Program-made: the position numbers and the translations under genes
Notes under the pieces: generated by a model
Databases searched by the model: none
Seen by the model: only the letters and a program-made list of their open reading frames with translations
What the model was told of the DNA's origin: nothing
NCBI RefSeq assembly: GCF_026213295.1
Contig: NC_079425.1
Span: forward strand, 9,892,544-9,956,543
DNA length: 64,000 nt
From: Gadus chalcogrammus
Taxonomy: Eukaryota > Chordata > Actinopteri > Gadiformes > Gadidae
Reading direction: 5' to 3'
Shown here: piece by piece, positions 30,316 to 44,284 of the stretch
Layout of the letters: each line of letters begins with the position of its first letter
Position numbering within the stretch: the first letter of the stretch is position 1

Positions 30316-33300
30316 TTTCTTATATTGTCTCTAAATAACCTGTTTTGAAGAAGGCTGTACACTGGGATCTTCTGCTCCGTGTTTTTTTTCCTCTGGAGCC
30401 ATTATTTGGCTCAGGTACTCAGATGGTTGGCAGTCTGGTCATGCATTGTCTCCATTCAAACATTTCACATGTGCACTCTTCTAGAAACTGTGGTTTCGTT
30501 GTTTGTTAAGGCCAGCAAATCAAATGTTATTAGTGTTTTCAATAGATTATATCTTTTTTTATATAGTAACATCAAATATTCCTATAATGTATTGTATAAC
30601 GCTAAACACCGTTGTGTGCTATTCTGAGGATGAGGAGGATTTGTGTTAAGCTACCAAGCTTCTGGTAGAGTCCAGTTGAGAGAACCAGCCACTTATGTGT
30701 CTTGTTAACCTTTAATATCCCAGAGAGACAGATCTGGGACTGAAAGGCTCCTGCCTTGTTTCCAAAGGCATACCCCTTGTCACTTCACTAACCCAAAACA
30801 TAACACTCATCTTGTTCCATCTTCATGTCATGCATTTAAATGAAGATAAGCAGAGTTCTATAATTATAATATTAAGCCAACTTGAAGTAGATTAACAAAC
30901 ATTTCTGGGCTAGCATCCATGTGCTAAATGCAATCTAGTCTCTTGACAATTACAATTGGGGATACATTTTCTAAAAATGCCCATGGTAGGTATACTTACA
31001 TTAACCAGGATCTTTCAAGGTTGTTTGAAGTGAGACCATTATCTGCTAGCTACTTTCACCGTTGGGAACAATTAGACAGCACTTCAGAAATGTCATTGTT
31101 CAGTCCCAGGTCACATCACCGTCTCACTGTGTCTCTGTCCCTGAGCCATGGTGTCCTATGCAGCGGCTATAATCATGGGGATGTGAGGGGCATTGGAGAG
31201 GCAGGAGAAGGATAAAATACATTGCCTGTGGCTTCTCTCTATAATGGGATGTCATGAGTGCAAAAGCTTCTGGTGCGACATGGGGTGACCCAGCAGGGTG
31301 CTTACCGGCACACTTCAGCTGGCTTCAACTGGCTCAGCATGGACACCCAGCATGAACACCCAGTGCACAGTGTAACGCCCTCTTGGCACTAAGCTCATAT
31401 ACTGCCATGGCTTTTTGATGTTATCGTGCCAATTTAGTTTTATGGCGTTGTACGCTTCAAGGACAATGTTGTTTATTTGTGTCAACATGAATGGGTTCTC
31501 TGATGAGTCCCCTCCCTTTTCAAGCCATGTTTTTTATTTTTTACAAAGTTGTTAACACAAAATTAGCCAACAGTGCCAATGTTGTCCTACTTGTACTTTG
31601 CAAAGTCGTATCAAAATGTCACCAACTTGGATTCAAATCTGATTTTAAAGACATTCATAAATTAAATTATCTTGTAGGCTTGGATCAAGTCACAGACGCA
31701 AACAAATGTTCTCATTATACAAATTGGCAATACAGAAGCCTAGGCTAAAAGGACAGTTAAAACTGTGGCTCCTGGTCCGGCAAAGCTATGGGCTTCATTA
31801 GCTTACATATTTTCTCTCCTGAATTTATTAAGTAATCCCACAGGATAGATTGTCAGTCAAAACCGTGCTAAATAATTAGCAATAGTTATAAGAATAAAAA
31901 TCAGTTGTGGGTTTTCACCAGACATAGAAGGACTCAAGACAACAGGTATAAAGATAAACCCAGCATCTTTAAATTCTATGAACCATGGATGAATAATGTA
32001 TTTGCTGATGGTAATTGGTTGTTGGGGTGGGGATGCATGAGTCTGTAGGGGGAGAGATAGAAGGGGGCGTGGCTCTCGGGGCCCAATTAGTAGACAGGTG
32101 ACTGAGTGGCAGGTGTTGTCAAAGTACTAATGTATAACCCTGACATATGGCTGTGGCTGTGCCAGAGGGGGGAAAGGAAATGTCACTTTGAGTATTTTGG
32201 GCTGGTTACTTTACATTTTACGTAATGATTTCTGTAAATGAATGTGTAAAGAAACTGTGGATATGGTCTCCTGAACTTGATATCTGTTTACTTCTTTAGA
32301 AATTTTATCATATCACTGTACAAGGGGTGACGCAAATAATTGAGTGTAATTCTGAGTGGGAAAATAACAATGGGCACCCAAAATAAACAAATGAATGTAA
32401 AATATTTGTATATATAGATCGATGTAAGATAGATAGATAGTATATCTTGTCTTAAATAGATCCATCAAAACAAACCATATCTGAACACTCTGAGCTAATG
32501 ATAGTGCAACATTCTCCTACATTGAAATGATGAACACGGATAGTGTTGTAATTATGTAAATGAATCATCTAGATGAAAGACCTCATATTGCTACCTGTTT
32601 ACTGAAAGTCACCAGAAGGCCTTTGATCAGCTTTCGGTGGTCTGTTCAAAATAACTTCATTCAAATCTGTTCATTTTTCATCTTCATCTCTTCTTTTCCA
32701 TGTCTTCAATCTGCCTCTGTGCAATGGTTTCATACTATTCAACACATTACGGAAAAAATGCATTTTAAAGGAAGGTTTTTCCCAGAAGGCCATGGTCAAT
32801 GTTTTAACAAACACTGCATTTATGCGCAATGCGATGGTGTCATTTTTGCAATTAATGAGCTCTTTTTATGGTGCGAATGTCAGAAAGTCAATCTAGAATA
32901 CCTCAGGTTAAGGCATGCACTGTTGTTGCTTTTTAGATGACAAAATTTAGAAACATTACCATGCATCTCTAATAAGGCCTTTGTTTTGTTTTGATGTAGG
33001 GGATCATCAGTTATAATATATATATTTATATACATATATATATTATTCATATGTGTTCTATTGAGGTGGTGCTTGGTTTATGGACCATTGCATGATAAGT
33101 GATGACTTCTACTGTAACAATGCATCCGGGTGTATTTTATTAGACCTTATTAGCAGAAATCTAATTGAAAACACACACATGGAGTCTAGTAGCATGTTTA
33201 GATTAACGATCAGGAATTCAACGCCTCACAGCCTTGGCCGTAGCAGACTAAAGCAGGATGGTGGATATTGATGCCAGTGCTTCTCACAGGAACAAAGAGA

Positions 33301-33495
33301 GGAGATGTAGACAAACGGGAATGTCAGGAGAAGTTAAGAAGCCTCCTGGTTGATCCTCGTGGTTGATCAAAGCCGGTGATGAATGTGCACGTATAAGACA
33401 GCACTAAAGAGCACTTGTCTTGCCACTCCCATGGCAGAGGTCAGTTGGCCTGCTTTCACCTACCATTTTGTTTTAGTACAGTGACTCTTCTTACC

Positions 33496-33612
33496 CTGTC
33501 TCCCTCTCTCTCTCTCCCTCCCTCCCTCTCTCTCCCTCCCTCCCTCTCTCTCCCTCCCTCCCTCCCTCTCTCTCCCTCCCTCCCTCCCTCTCTCTCTCTC
33601 CCTCCCTCTGTC
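33496..33612. repeat. (TCTC/CCTC)n tract
   Basis: About 115 bp of pure pyrimidine built from alternating TCTCTC and CCCTCCCTC blocks. A homopurine-homopyrimidine tract of this kind can adopt non-B structures. Confidence 0.93.
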
Positions 33613-34391
33613 CCAGTCTCTCTCTCTCCCCTCTTTTTTTCTCTCCTGTTGACTTTCTCTTGGGTCCTTTTGAAGTGCAAATCACAGTGCTGTGCTGAAT
33701 AAAGCAAGCAGCGATCAGACAGCAGACTAGGGGCCGTTTGAAACCAATTTGATTCAGGGTATAACCTGGGTTAGTTCATCATTTTTGACTGACCTAAAGG
33801 CCAATACAAAGGGTATACCGTGTGCTGCTCTCACAGGTGCTATACCTCTATCCTAAAACGCTAAATAAATAATGGTCGGTTTGCTTGAGATTTGCGCTTG
33901 CAAGGTATAAATGACAAGCGAAGGGAAGGCGAAACATTGAATGACGTGTCTGATATAACTGCATCCATCTCAACTACACAACCTCGTTTAATGAGTTGAA
34001 TAAAGGCTTAAGGGAGATTTAGTTTGGATTCTCGCTAACCCTAGTCTTGTTATCTTGATGTTATTGATTTTCTGATCCTCACGGTACCTGTAGAGTTCTA
34101 TTTTGCAGTTGTTTTACCCAAATAAGGTTTTTACTATATTTTTTGGACTTTGCCATATTGTTTTTGTGACCTTGGGGCCATCTGCCAAGTTTGAAAAAGA
34201 GGGAATTGACTGCAAAAGAGTAGTAGCATAGGGCCTCATTACAAGTGTATAAATCAACTTATTAAGCAAGCAGTCTGGCAAGTGGCCACACAACCTTTGA
34301 CTTGTCTAACTCCTGATGGCTTAAAAACATAAGCATTAATAACGGAATCGCAATTAAAACTCTGTGGGTCATCACAGCTCTCCTAGTGTTT

Positions 34392-34491
<100 letters not shown>

Positions 34492-35802
34492 ATTTGGGAT
34501 ATGTTTTCAGACATACTCTTGATTTGAGTACGTATCCTTGCAAATGTGATTGCTTGCAGGATAGAAGCGTGCGACGACGTAGTGTCTGTACAGGTTTGGA
34601 ATATTATTTTTTTATCTATGCATGGTTGAATGGTGCTGAAATATGGTGTGAACACCTGGAGTAGGTTGACTTTGACTCTTTAACAGTGGTTTGCCAACTT
34701 AAATGCAGGGATTTACCACTTTGTTCCAAGTTATAACAACTGGCTGTAGTGGTTATTCTGTGATGGTTGAGTACACTGGCGTTTGGGGACCGGCTAGTTG
34801 AAATTACTTTTCAACGTTTGCTTGAGTTGATCTAAACGGGAACCAGAATCAATGTTTAGCCCTAGCGGTAGCCATGCATGTGCATGACGTGTTTTGGGAG
34901 AAAACTGGAATAAAGCTGGAGCGCTAGAGAACTGGAGAACTGAAATAATTTAATCTTTGAAGCGAGTTCCCCTCCGCTGAAACGTGCCGCGAGGCTGGCA
35001 CTTTCTCCATGAGAAAACAATGGAGGAGTGGGTTGCACACGGTATCAAACAGCGTCTCAAGTGAACAAGCCTTTACCATATTCAACTCCACGCCAGCACT
35101 TCTCCAGTTGTTTCTGCTCACCGCCACAATATTATTTAAATCCACTGATATTTTCTGGGCTGACTAAGATTCGGATTGTGAAGGTTAGTTATTTCGTGCT
35201 TGATGTCAGATAGCCTTACGCAAAACATAATGTAGCGTTATGCATGTCAATTATGTATCAGGTCGATGAATTAAAGATCTTCTGACGTTTATTTTCGTCA
35301 AATTCGTTAGCACCTGCTATAAATAATCCAGGTCCACCATAGCACCCCAGGGCAGAATGTTCTGGCGCCGCTGCTGTTTGCTACAAACCCAACATCAACA
35401 ACGATGCTCAATATTTTGACTTGGAGATGAAAGTAATATCTAGGTAACTGTGGTATGAATAAACCACTCTGGTGGGTCAAGTTATTTGAAAATATTGATG
35501 GGGGAAAGCCACCCCATCATACTTTATTTTCCAATAACAAGACACTGTCGTGGTCTATTCCTTATTTATTATATGAGAAAAATCTCTCTGCCTGTCCGAG
35601 CAGCCATGCTCCAACGGGCAGCAAGCCAGCAAGAACCCCCCACACCCCCAGGGTTACAGAACAGAGACAGGGAAACAGAACATTGACAATATAATCACAT
35701 CACTGATTTCAGTCGACTGCATGACCTGCCCGCAGTAACACAATGCTCAATACCTAAAACATGGGCTCAGTGGAGCATCAACCTACGCCGAGCCCAGCGA
35801 AG

Positions 35803-35819
35803 CCCCCCCCCCCCCCCCC
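35803..35819. repeat. 17-base C homopolymer
   Basis: An uninterrupted run of C following AGCCCAGCGAAG, likely to be length-variable. Confidence 0.9.
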
Positions 35820-37891
35820 TCAGAGCCCCTTAGGGCGCATGGCCTGGGAAGGGTTAGGAGTTACCTGCTATATTGTGACATGTCACACCCTACCGCATCC
35901 CTTTTACAGAAAATCGCTGAAAGATATTCAATAGCTGCTCCTCTGCCCTTTGCCAACATTTGCAGCACATTTGGGGTGTGACATTTGTTTGTTTATAAGC
36001 GACTTGCATTTTTTTGCTAGGCCACGCCCACTGCAACACCACTTTTAGAAAAATTGGTGTGAAAATTGGTCTGTCCCCAGCTCATTGCCAAGCTTTTGTC
36101 CATCCGTTCAGACCTTATGTGTATTTGTGTGATACACCACACCTTCTTTTCCTAATTGTAGTGAAAAGTTGAACGTGCTGTAGGAAAGATTTTTGAGCTA
36201 TTATTTGAGTATCATTTCTTAGAAATGGCATAGCCGTCCATCAGCTATTCACGAGTGAAATGCGCTGTGAAAATGTCGTCACTAGGTGACTTCACCTGTA
36301 TCTGTGTGAGACTATTTGCATGAAATAGCTTTGGAGAAGCGTTGTATGAAAAGCAACCCTACTCAATGGCGGAGGAATGTATGGAGGTTTTGCTCTCATC
36401 TGCTCTCTCTTTCTTGAAACTTATCTATAGCCCCTTTAATCAAAAATCCTCAGCCAATGACTAATGTCCCCACCAAAGTTGGTGTAAATCCATGTATTTC
36501 TTGTTCCTATGGGAGACATTTACTGAGGTTTAAAGGAAATAAGTTTATCTGTTCTTCCTTGAGAAATGACCAACAGTTCTACCAAATTTACTGCAATGTT
36601 GCCATTACTTTTCAGGTCATGTTCACACATGGACCAACAATCAAATAAATATTATTTTAGAGTTGAGGATTTGTTTATCATTCAGAGAGACAATTATATT
36701 TCATCGATTTGGTTTGGTTCTATGACTTTGATTTTATTCGCTTCCAAAGAATGTGGACACACAAAAGGCATAAACACCCTGGGATGTGCTCATTTTGAAT
36801 CCCATTGGGTTTTGCTGAAGACAGACAAAGAAACGGATATGACAGCCAAGGAAATGGATGTCAACAATACCATTAGAAAATAATGAAACATAATTATATT
36901 ACAGTGGTCATCAAATATTATCCCTAAGTAATGTAATAAAAATGTATTAATACAACTGTTTTGACAGAACATTGATTAGTATCATTGAATCCATCTTCAA
37001 TAACTTTATTCAGTTTCTTTAATCTGGTCTTTTTAAATGGTGTCTGTTTAAATTGTTATGTGAGAGGCTACTAGATGATCTCTAATGTTTCAGACGATAT
37101 GTCGAAAGCTAGAGATTAAGGTGCAATTTCAAAGTATTAAATATTTAATCAACAAGTGTTGGCAGCCCCATGTCATTTACGGTGGTGCTCTTTATTGTGT
37201 GCTTGCTTTATCAAAGCCATGTATCTGCCAAGGTCTCTCTGCTGCAGTCACACCAGTGGATAGTCTTATAAAACTGTCAGCCAGAGTGAGAGGCAAGGTC
37301 ATATCAGCCAACCCTATCTCTGCTTCTAGATCCTGCTCGAGGATTTATTGCTGTGTAGAACCTGCCACAGCAACAAAGTTTGGAATTCATTTTAAAATAT
37401 AGCACGTCATATTATCCTTTTCTAAAATGGTAATATTCCACATTTCGTCCTAAGCACATGAAGATACAAAGTCGACCTTAATGTTGGCAAAACTGAGAAC
37501 CTTGTCACAAGTCAAGCCCATTTAAGGTTCTCTACAAAAACTTGATTGACTGAACAATCAACGAACCCGTTTCAGTTGCAAAAAGAAATGGTTTTCCAAA
37601 CCCAACCACTTTTTTTCAACCCCTCCCTTTTAGATTCATCAGAACTTCTGTTATTGATCAATCATACATTAAAATTGTGAATGTGTTCCTAAATCCTACC
37701 AAAAGTAGGAAGTTATCAAGTTTTTATTACTAATTTATTATTAAGATGCATCATAGCATCTCTTACTCAGATGTACAGCAGGACGCAAATTATGCTCAGT
37801 CACCATGTAATTGGTTGTTAAGGCTGTTATGGTAGATTGGAAAGTGCATCCACAATTTCTGCCTGTCTGTCTCTCTTTCTGATCATCCCTT

Positions 37892-38022
<131 letters not shown>

Positions 38023-38356
38023 GTGCTTGTCCGTTTTTGATTACAAGTGCGTGTTTGTATTTGGGTGGGTGGATCAGGCCACATTATTGAATTTTCACAG
38101 AAATGCAAGTAGAAGGAGAAGAAAAGATGGTTAAGTGGGACAGAGCAAGGTTTACGCTGAGCTTCAGACCAGGAGCCTAGCTTTATAATGAGCTTTGTAA
38201 TATGCTCATCTCTGTCATCAGTAGCTGAGGAAGAGGGCAATAGACCGTGGCAGCAGTTTTATTTTTTTCTTTCATGCTAGTATAATAAAATAAAATAAAT
38301 CTGGCCTCTCAGCCAAAGAGTAACGGATGTTAAGTACGTATTTGCACAGCCGCAGA

Positions 38357-38383
38357 CACACACACACACACAGGCACACACAC

Positions 38384-38442
<59 letters not shown>

Positions 38443-38467
38443 CACGCACACGCACACGTACACACAT
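38357..38467. repeat. (CA)n microsatellite
   Basis: About 110 bp of CA with occasional CACG and CAGG interruptions, complementary to the GT array at 37899-38018. Confidence 0.96.
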
Positions 38468-39983
38468 ACTGGCAGCTTCATTAAATTCAGTTCAGGCTTG
38501 TGGCTTGGCATTTCCATTCATGCAATATGATGCAGTCCAGTGCAGTTATAAGTACAGTTGTAGCTGCTGTAACCCAGTTTTTTGTAATCCTCAGTCAAAT
38601 CCCCTGTCATAGTTGGCTCGCTGTCAGGCCCGTGGCCTGGTTGCTGCTCTATCGTCTGTCTCTCTTCCTCCGTTTTCCTTTTCTGATTCTCATTTCGCAT
38701 TCTGCTTTTATTCCAAAGTACATCCAAGCAAACTGCCCATCGAGTCTGAAGGAACAGAGTAATAGACCCTGCTCCAGTACCCCCGGGTGAGTGTCTGCTT
38801 CCTGCAGTGCAGTCGCCCTCTGAACCTTATCTAACATCGCTAGCTAATCACTACTGCTCACTCAAATGACTATGGCTTTGAGGTTTGCAGCAAGTGAGAA
38901 AATACACGTCAGATGTCTACATTCTCTGTAGATATCTGTGTGTTCATTCTGAGTCTCAAATCGACTGTCTGACTTGCTGCTTGTACTTTGCAGTACTCAG
39001 GGATAATTGTTTCTCCCCTGCATGAATCAAGTAACAAAACTGCGCTCTCGGATTAGTGTGATTTCTGAACAATTATGAGATTTCTGCTATTTGAACGCAT
39101 TTGCTAAATCCACAACTGATTCATATCAGGCTTCTGGCCTTGTCGTGTTGTTCAAGAGAACATGAGGGGTGAACTTAGCAGGAGTTACTTATTTATTCAA
39201 TGTTTTCCAGGGTTCTTCATACTTGACTCTACAGCGTGTTTATTGGAAGACGCCTCTTGTGTTCCGGTACAGTCCTCCTACTGCCTCCTCTCTTGATCCT
39301 GGTGCTCGGCTAGGATCTGTTAGTGCCAAAAAGTTATAACCTTCTTTCCTGCCGCATGAATCATGTGGATGCGGCTTGAATTACTGGCCCAAAAGGAAAC
39401 TGCATCTGAGAGCCACAAGTTATTTCTCCATATTGACACGGGAATTGCAGAAAAGAGAAGTCGTGTCTGAAATACTTGAGAAAGGGCTTATTGTGTTCAT
39501 TTAGCACGTGGGCTACAGAGTTATTTTCCTTTGGTCCATATTTTGGCACTGATTCAGGGGCTGTCTGGCTACAGTACACCTGCGATTGGAAAATGAGTGT
39601 TCAAACAAAAACAACAACTTTTTATGCAGCCTGTTGAATCGTGGGCCCAACACGTTTTTGTACAGTTCAGGCTATGGACAATGTCTACAATGCACTCTCC
39701 AAAAATAATAACTGCAGAAATGTGAGGCTTTGTGCACTTTAAAAGATAAGCGCATGATTGTGTCACTTGTTGTATCAGAGCCATTTGTCTTTTCAAAGTG
39801 TGCACACCACAGGGAAGTTGGCTCTAAAAAAGCACTCACCTGATAAGGAGCCAGAGCACTTTTTTAACATGACACTAGTCTATGGCCTATTCGAGATTTC
39901 TCCGCTGCGCGTCGGGGCCGGACAACGCCCCTTAACAGTGGTATAATGAGCACATACCACAGCCTGGCGTGATCTATTGCTTA

Positions 39984-40002
39984 AATATATATATATATAT
40001 AC

Positions 40003-40026
<24 letters not shown>
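39984..40026. repeat. (AT)n microsatellite with one interruption
   Basis: AT repeats interrupted once by ACTAT at about 40000. Confidence 0.9.
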
Positions 40027-40034
<8 letters not shown>

Positions 40035-40329
40035 TATACCTCCCCAACAGAAAACCATCTTTGGGCCCTTTCTGTTCCTCTCCAAACTTATCAGTTAATT
40101 GGTTTTCAGTATCAGTTCAGAGGGAACTTGTGCCAGGGAATGATATATTTTTTGAATATATATATCAAAGTCAAATTCAGACCTATCAGAAATTGATACC
40201 TTTCTTGAAATATACAAAAAAATAATAGTTATCAGCGCTATAGCATTTTGATTAATACAATACAACACAATACAAACCTGTATTGATGTATTTATATAAT
40301 AAAAAAGCATGAATTCTGTATTAAGTACA

Positions 40330-40612
40330 TTAGATATCATAGATATTTCTGCATTCATACAGCACTTTTCTAACCAGTGGCCACTCAAACCGCATACAAT
40401 ATTGCCTAACATTCTCCTATCCATGCACACATTCACAAACTGCCGGCGGTGTCCATCATGCATTGCAGCAGCCAGCTCATCGGGAGCCGTTAAGGTTTGG
40501 GTTCTTGCTCAGGGACACCATGACACTCGAGGAGATGGTGGGGTTCAAACCAGAGATCTAGCGGCTGACAGTCAACCCGCTTTACTTTCTGAGCCACTGC
40601 CTCCCATCAAAT
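40330..40612 (+). mobile_element. Dispersed SINE-like fish repeat
   Basis: The element shows the series CATTCATACAGCACTTTTCT, AACCAGTGGCCACTCAAACC, CTTGCTCAGGGACACCATGA and GAGCCACTGCC, phrases recurrent in teleost interspersed repeats. GGTTCAAACC near 40535 fits the tRNA-type B box GGTTCRANNCC, which raises a polymerase III (SINE) origin, although no matching A box was located. The copy is diverged. Confidence 0.45.
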
Positions 40613-41813
40613 TGAGCTCCTCAAAATGGGTCCATTGACTTGAGCTACTACTGCAGTGCAGCATCAGGGGTTAAACATCCATCCTCGGGATCTTATTGAC
40701 CCACGAGGGGGAAATCCATCTCTGGATAGTTTTCCCCGCAAGGAGCTTTTATAGCCAGAGCAGAGGGTCAGTGATACAAAGAAGTATCGCCAAAGCTAGT
40801 AATAATTTACTGCTGTCTCTTCCTTACTTTGCCCATCGACAGTAAATTCCATTTAATAGCCGGGTAGGATAGTGTATTTAAACATCATTGACATAAAAAA
40901 ATGCCGCACTCGCCTTATCTTTGATAATTATATGCTCATAGCGGAACAAATAAGTTGGCATTCCTTGTTTTAATGATTTGCAAATATATTCTCCCTGTAA
41001 AGTATCTATATTTTTCTAAACAACAAAATTCCCTGATATAAGACTCAATGGAATCGGCAACCCTCTAAAAACAGCTCCCTTGCAGCTTCTAAAGAGCCTG
41101 TGCACTTCAATAGTTGATTGGTTGATTAATGGTTGCTGTCTCGTTCTTGGAACCTAGCGGTGTCTTTGCCAACTGAATCTCACAGTGATGATTACAGGAT
41201 AACCCTCCCCACACAGTAATTAATCAGCCCAAAAGTAGACTATTTATTCAGTGACAAGACAACACGACAACTCCCCCCAGAGCATGTGGCAAGGATTTAC
41301 CATAATAAACAATAATAAAAAATCTTACATGGGTGGGTGCTCCAAATTAATATTCATAATATTGATTCCCAGTTAGTCAATCGAACATCCACCAAGGTGT
41401 AAGACTGCATTCACACCTCGTTATTTTATTATTCCTTTGCTAACAAAACAGACTCTGCATGCTTTCTTGAGAGAAGATATTTTCGGTAGGAGTGGTTGAC
41501 ACAACCTTCTGTTTATTTAAAACAATCCCCAGACCGCAAACCATCTTGTTTAGCACCAAGCATTTTTCTGTTGTTACGTGACTGAAAAGACAACAAGAAG
41601 CATCTTCTGGATTGTGGAAGTAGTGTCTGAATACCATGTCAAAAGCAGAGCAGATGACAGCTGTCTGGCAACAGGAGCTGCATGCTAGTTTGATCCTCAT
41701 GAATCAAGTGTTAAAGCGTCCTTGAACTCTTTCTGCATTGGGGACCAGCCTGTGAAATAATGTGTGCATGGTTCAATGTGAGGCATACCAATTTAAATCA
41801 ATGTCATGGCTTT

Positions 41814-41882
41814 ATAATAATAATAATAATAATAGATTCAATTTATGTTGCGCTTTTCTCACACTCAAAGCGCTTAATATAT
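41814..41882 (+). mobile_element. (TAA)n tract with a fragment of a dispersed repeat
   Basis: A (TAA)7-like run (41814-41835) is followed by TTTATGTTGCGCTTTTCTCA and CTCAAAGCGCTTA. The latter is a short piece of the same AGCGCTTTT...CAAAGCGCTTTA motif seen at 21247. Confidence 0.35.
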
Positions 41883-43371
41883 ATATAGGTTTGATGTTAA
41901 TGCAAATCTTCTATTTCATCCTTTATGTGTATAGACCTAGTCCTAGTCATTCAAATGGGTATTAGGTCATAAATGTCAAAACTTGACTGTACTGTTATTC
42001 TGTATTTTAAAACGAGGAATTACATTGTGAAAAATGTCATCCAGCAGCAACATCCAGCTTTCCTGATATACATTGTATCCTTCTTTTAATTCCAAACACA
42101 ACATTTGCTTCTGTTGAGTCTGATATGAAGCAACAGCAACAAGAATAATATACAATATTATACAGTATTGTTCAGTATTTGTGTAGGATGATTCTAAAAG
42201 CTGCTACACTGTGGATTTAAAAAGCGTTTTCCCATGACATAATTTAGAACAAGAGACAATCAAACAGCATGTAGCCCCTTCCTTCTAAAGGGAATCTCTC
42301 TGATGCTGTCCCCTAGTGGGACACACACATTAGTTGATGAGTTGGCTTCTACTTCAATTTCACATCGGTACAAATCATGAGATTTATTGTTTTTAGAGTT
42401 GATTAAACCCTGGCCACAAATGGTGCTGTTTGTCATACTTCATTGACAGGATCCCGTGGTGTTTGAATTGATTTAGTGTAATTTGGGAACAACCTTAATC
42501 TCCTCCAGGTTTTCTAATGTCATCAATCAAATGCTATCCCACTTCATTAACCATAATATACGGGGCTTTGACACGATATACCAATATAACCTACAGTCCC
42601 TAAGGAATTTACCTCTCAATATGGAGAACAGTATTATTTCACAACTCCCTCACAAGCAGACCCAGGCATTATTCAGCCACTGACCAGGTAGGCAAAGTAA
42701 ATCACCAGTCAGCATTGATTCTGTTCTCAGTTGTCTCAATAAATTACACCAGAATAATTATAAGAACGCTGGTATATGGATCTGTTTCAGGGAGCCAGCT
42801 CCCAGATGATAATCACTTCTGGACATTGCAAACTCACTACCAGTTCCAAATTAGACACAATCATCTGGAATTCGGAAGTATTACAGAGAGATCAAATTAA
42901 GAGATCAAATTAATGAATGTATTTAATAAGAATACAGGGAAATTCGATGCTTTACAAGGATTATAATACTAAATTAACTACATATGCTGCAGCAAATGCA
43001 ATTTATGTCAGGTTAATAGTATGTTTTGGCCTATAACCTGTGCTGTAACCGTTCTACTGTGAATGGGGAATGAGCCATTTGGGCCATTAGGTTTCTGATG
43101 CTAGGCTGAACCAGTTGAGAGGCAAGGTTGTGTGCATGAGTTTGTGGGACGGAACAGTGGCGATGTCGCGGACAGTGTGGCTTTGCATACAGCAGCTCTC
43201 ATTTGAGACATTAGATTAGACGTTAGGCATTCACTTGCAGCAGAGAAAACTACAATAGAAGCTCACTTTCACCCTCCCTATGATATCTCTTCAGAAGAAT
43301 GCATTGCCTGTGCAGTGGTAGTGGTAGTGGAGTCAAGAGATAGTATTTTCAGTGACCATAAACAGAGACTG

Positions 43372-43372
<1 letters not shown>

Positions 43373-43417
<45 letters not shown>

Positions 43418-43449
43418 TGTGTGTGGTGTGTGTGTGTGTTGTGTGTTGT

Positions 43450-43484
<35 letters not shown>

Positions 43485-43597
43485 CGTGCGTGCGTGCTGT
43501 GCGGGCGTGCGTGCGTGCGTGCGTGCGTGCGGGGCGTGCGTGCGGTAGCGTGCGTGCGTGCGTGCGTGCGTGCGTGTGTATACGTGGTGTGTGGTGC

Positions 43598-43637
<40 letters not shown>

Positions 43638-43650
43638 GTGTGTGTGAGAG
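43373..43650. repeat. Compound (GT)n / (GTGC)n array
   Basis: About 280 bp: GT dinucleotides, then a CGTG tetranucleotide core (about 43480-43580), then GT again. Long alternating purine-pyrimidine runs like this can form Z-DNA. It keeps several frames open on both strands without coding meaning. Confidence 0.95.
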
Positions 43651-44203
43651 AGGGGAAGGCTGTGAGAGAGGGGAATGCAATGTTTTCTCCGTCCCCAGCT
43701 CCCGCAGCAAAACCACACAGAGCACCGGATCGACCATTTTTCTGCTGCACTTAAATATTTCATGCATCCGAATATTATCAGGAAACTTTGGATATAAAAA
43801 TATTTGTTTCCAACCCACCATCCGCGCACCTTCAAACTTTGACTTTGGCTTTGGCCGACCCTTTGGAGCATGTGATCAGAGTAGCATAAAAGTGGTAGTC
43901 TAGATGGTAAACAGAAAGACCGGTGGTCGCACACAGAGGTCCAATGCCAAAAACATAAACCAATTTATTTACAGAATGAAAATACACTACAAATCGAGTT
44001 ATTGGTGCCCTTTAAGATAGGCTTGTCAGCAGCAAATAATTGAGAAGGGAAGAGACAAAGAAAATTTTCACAGAATGGCAGCAAGCTGTGTTGATCCATT
44101 TGGAGGACATTTGACTTGAAAAGGGTAAACATCACAGTACATTCATGTACATTTTATCAAAGAATGCAAGTTAACATTGAATATGTATGGATTTGACACA
44201 CAT

Positions 44204-44284
44204 ACGCACACACACACACACACACACACTCACGGATGAACGCAAACGCACGCACACACACCAGCAAACACACACACACACACA
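44204..44284. repeat. Interrupted (CA)n tract
   Basis: CA repeats broken by CTCACGGATGAACG and CACCAGCAAA segments. Confidence 0.85.

Noticed and set aside
43278..43934. Long overlapping frames on both strands with Thr-His or Cys-Val repeats
   Set aside because: They are translations of the GT/GTGC array, which is stop-free in several frames.
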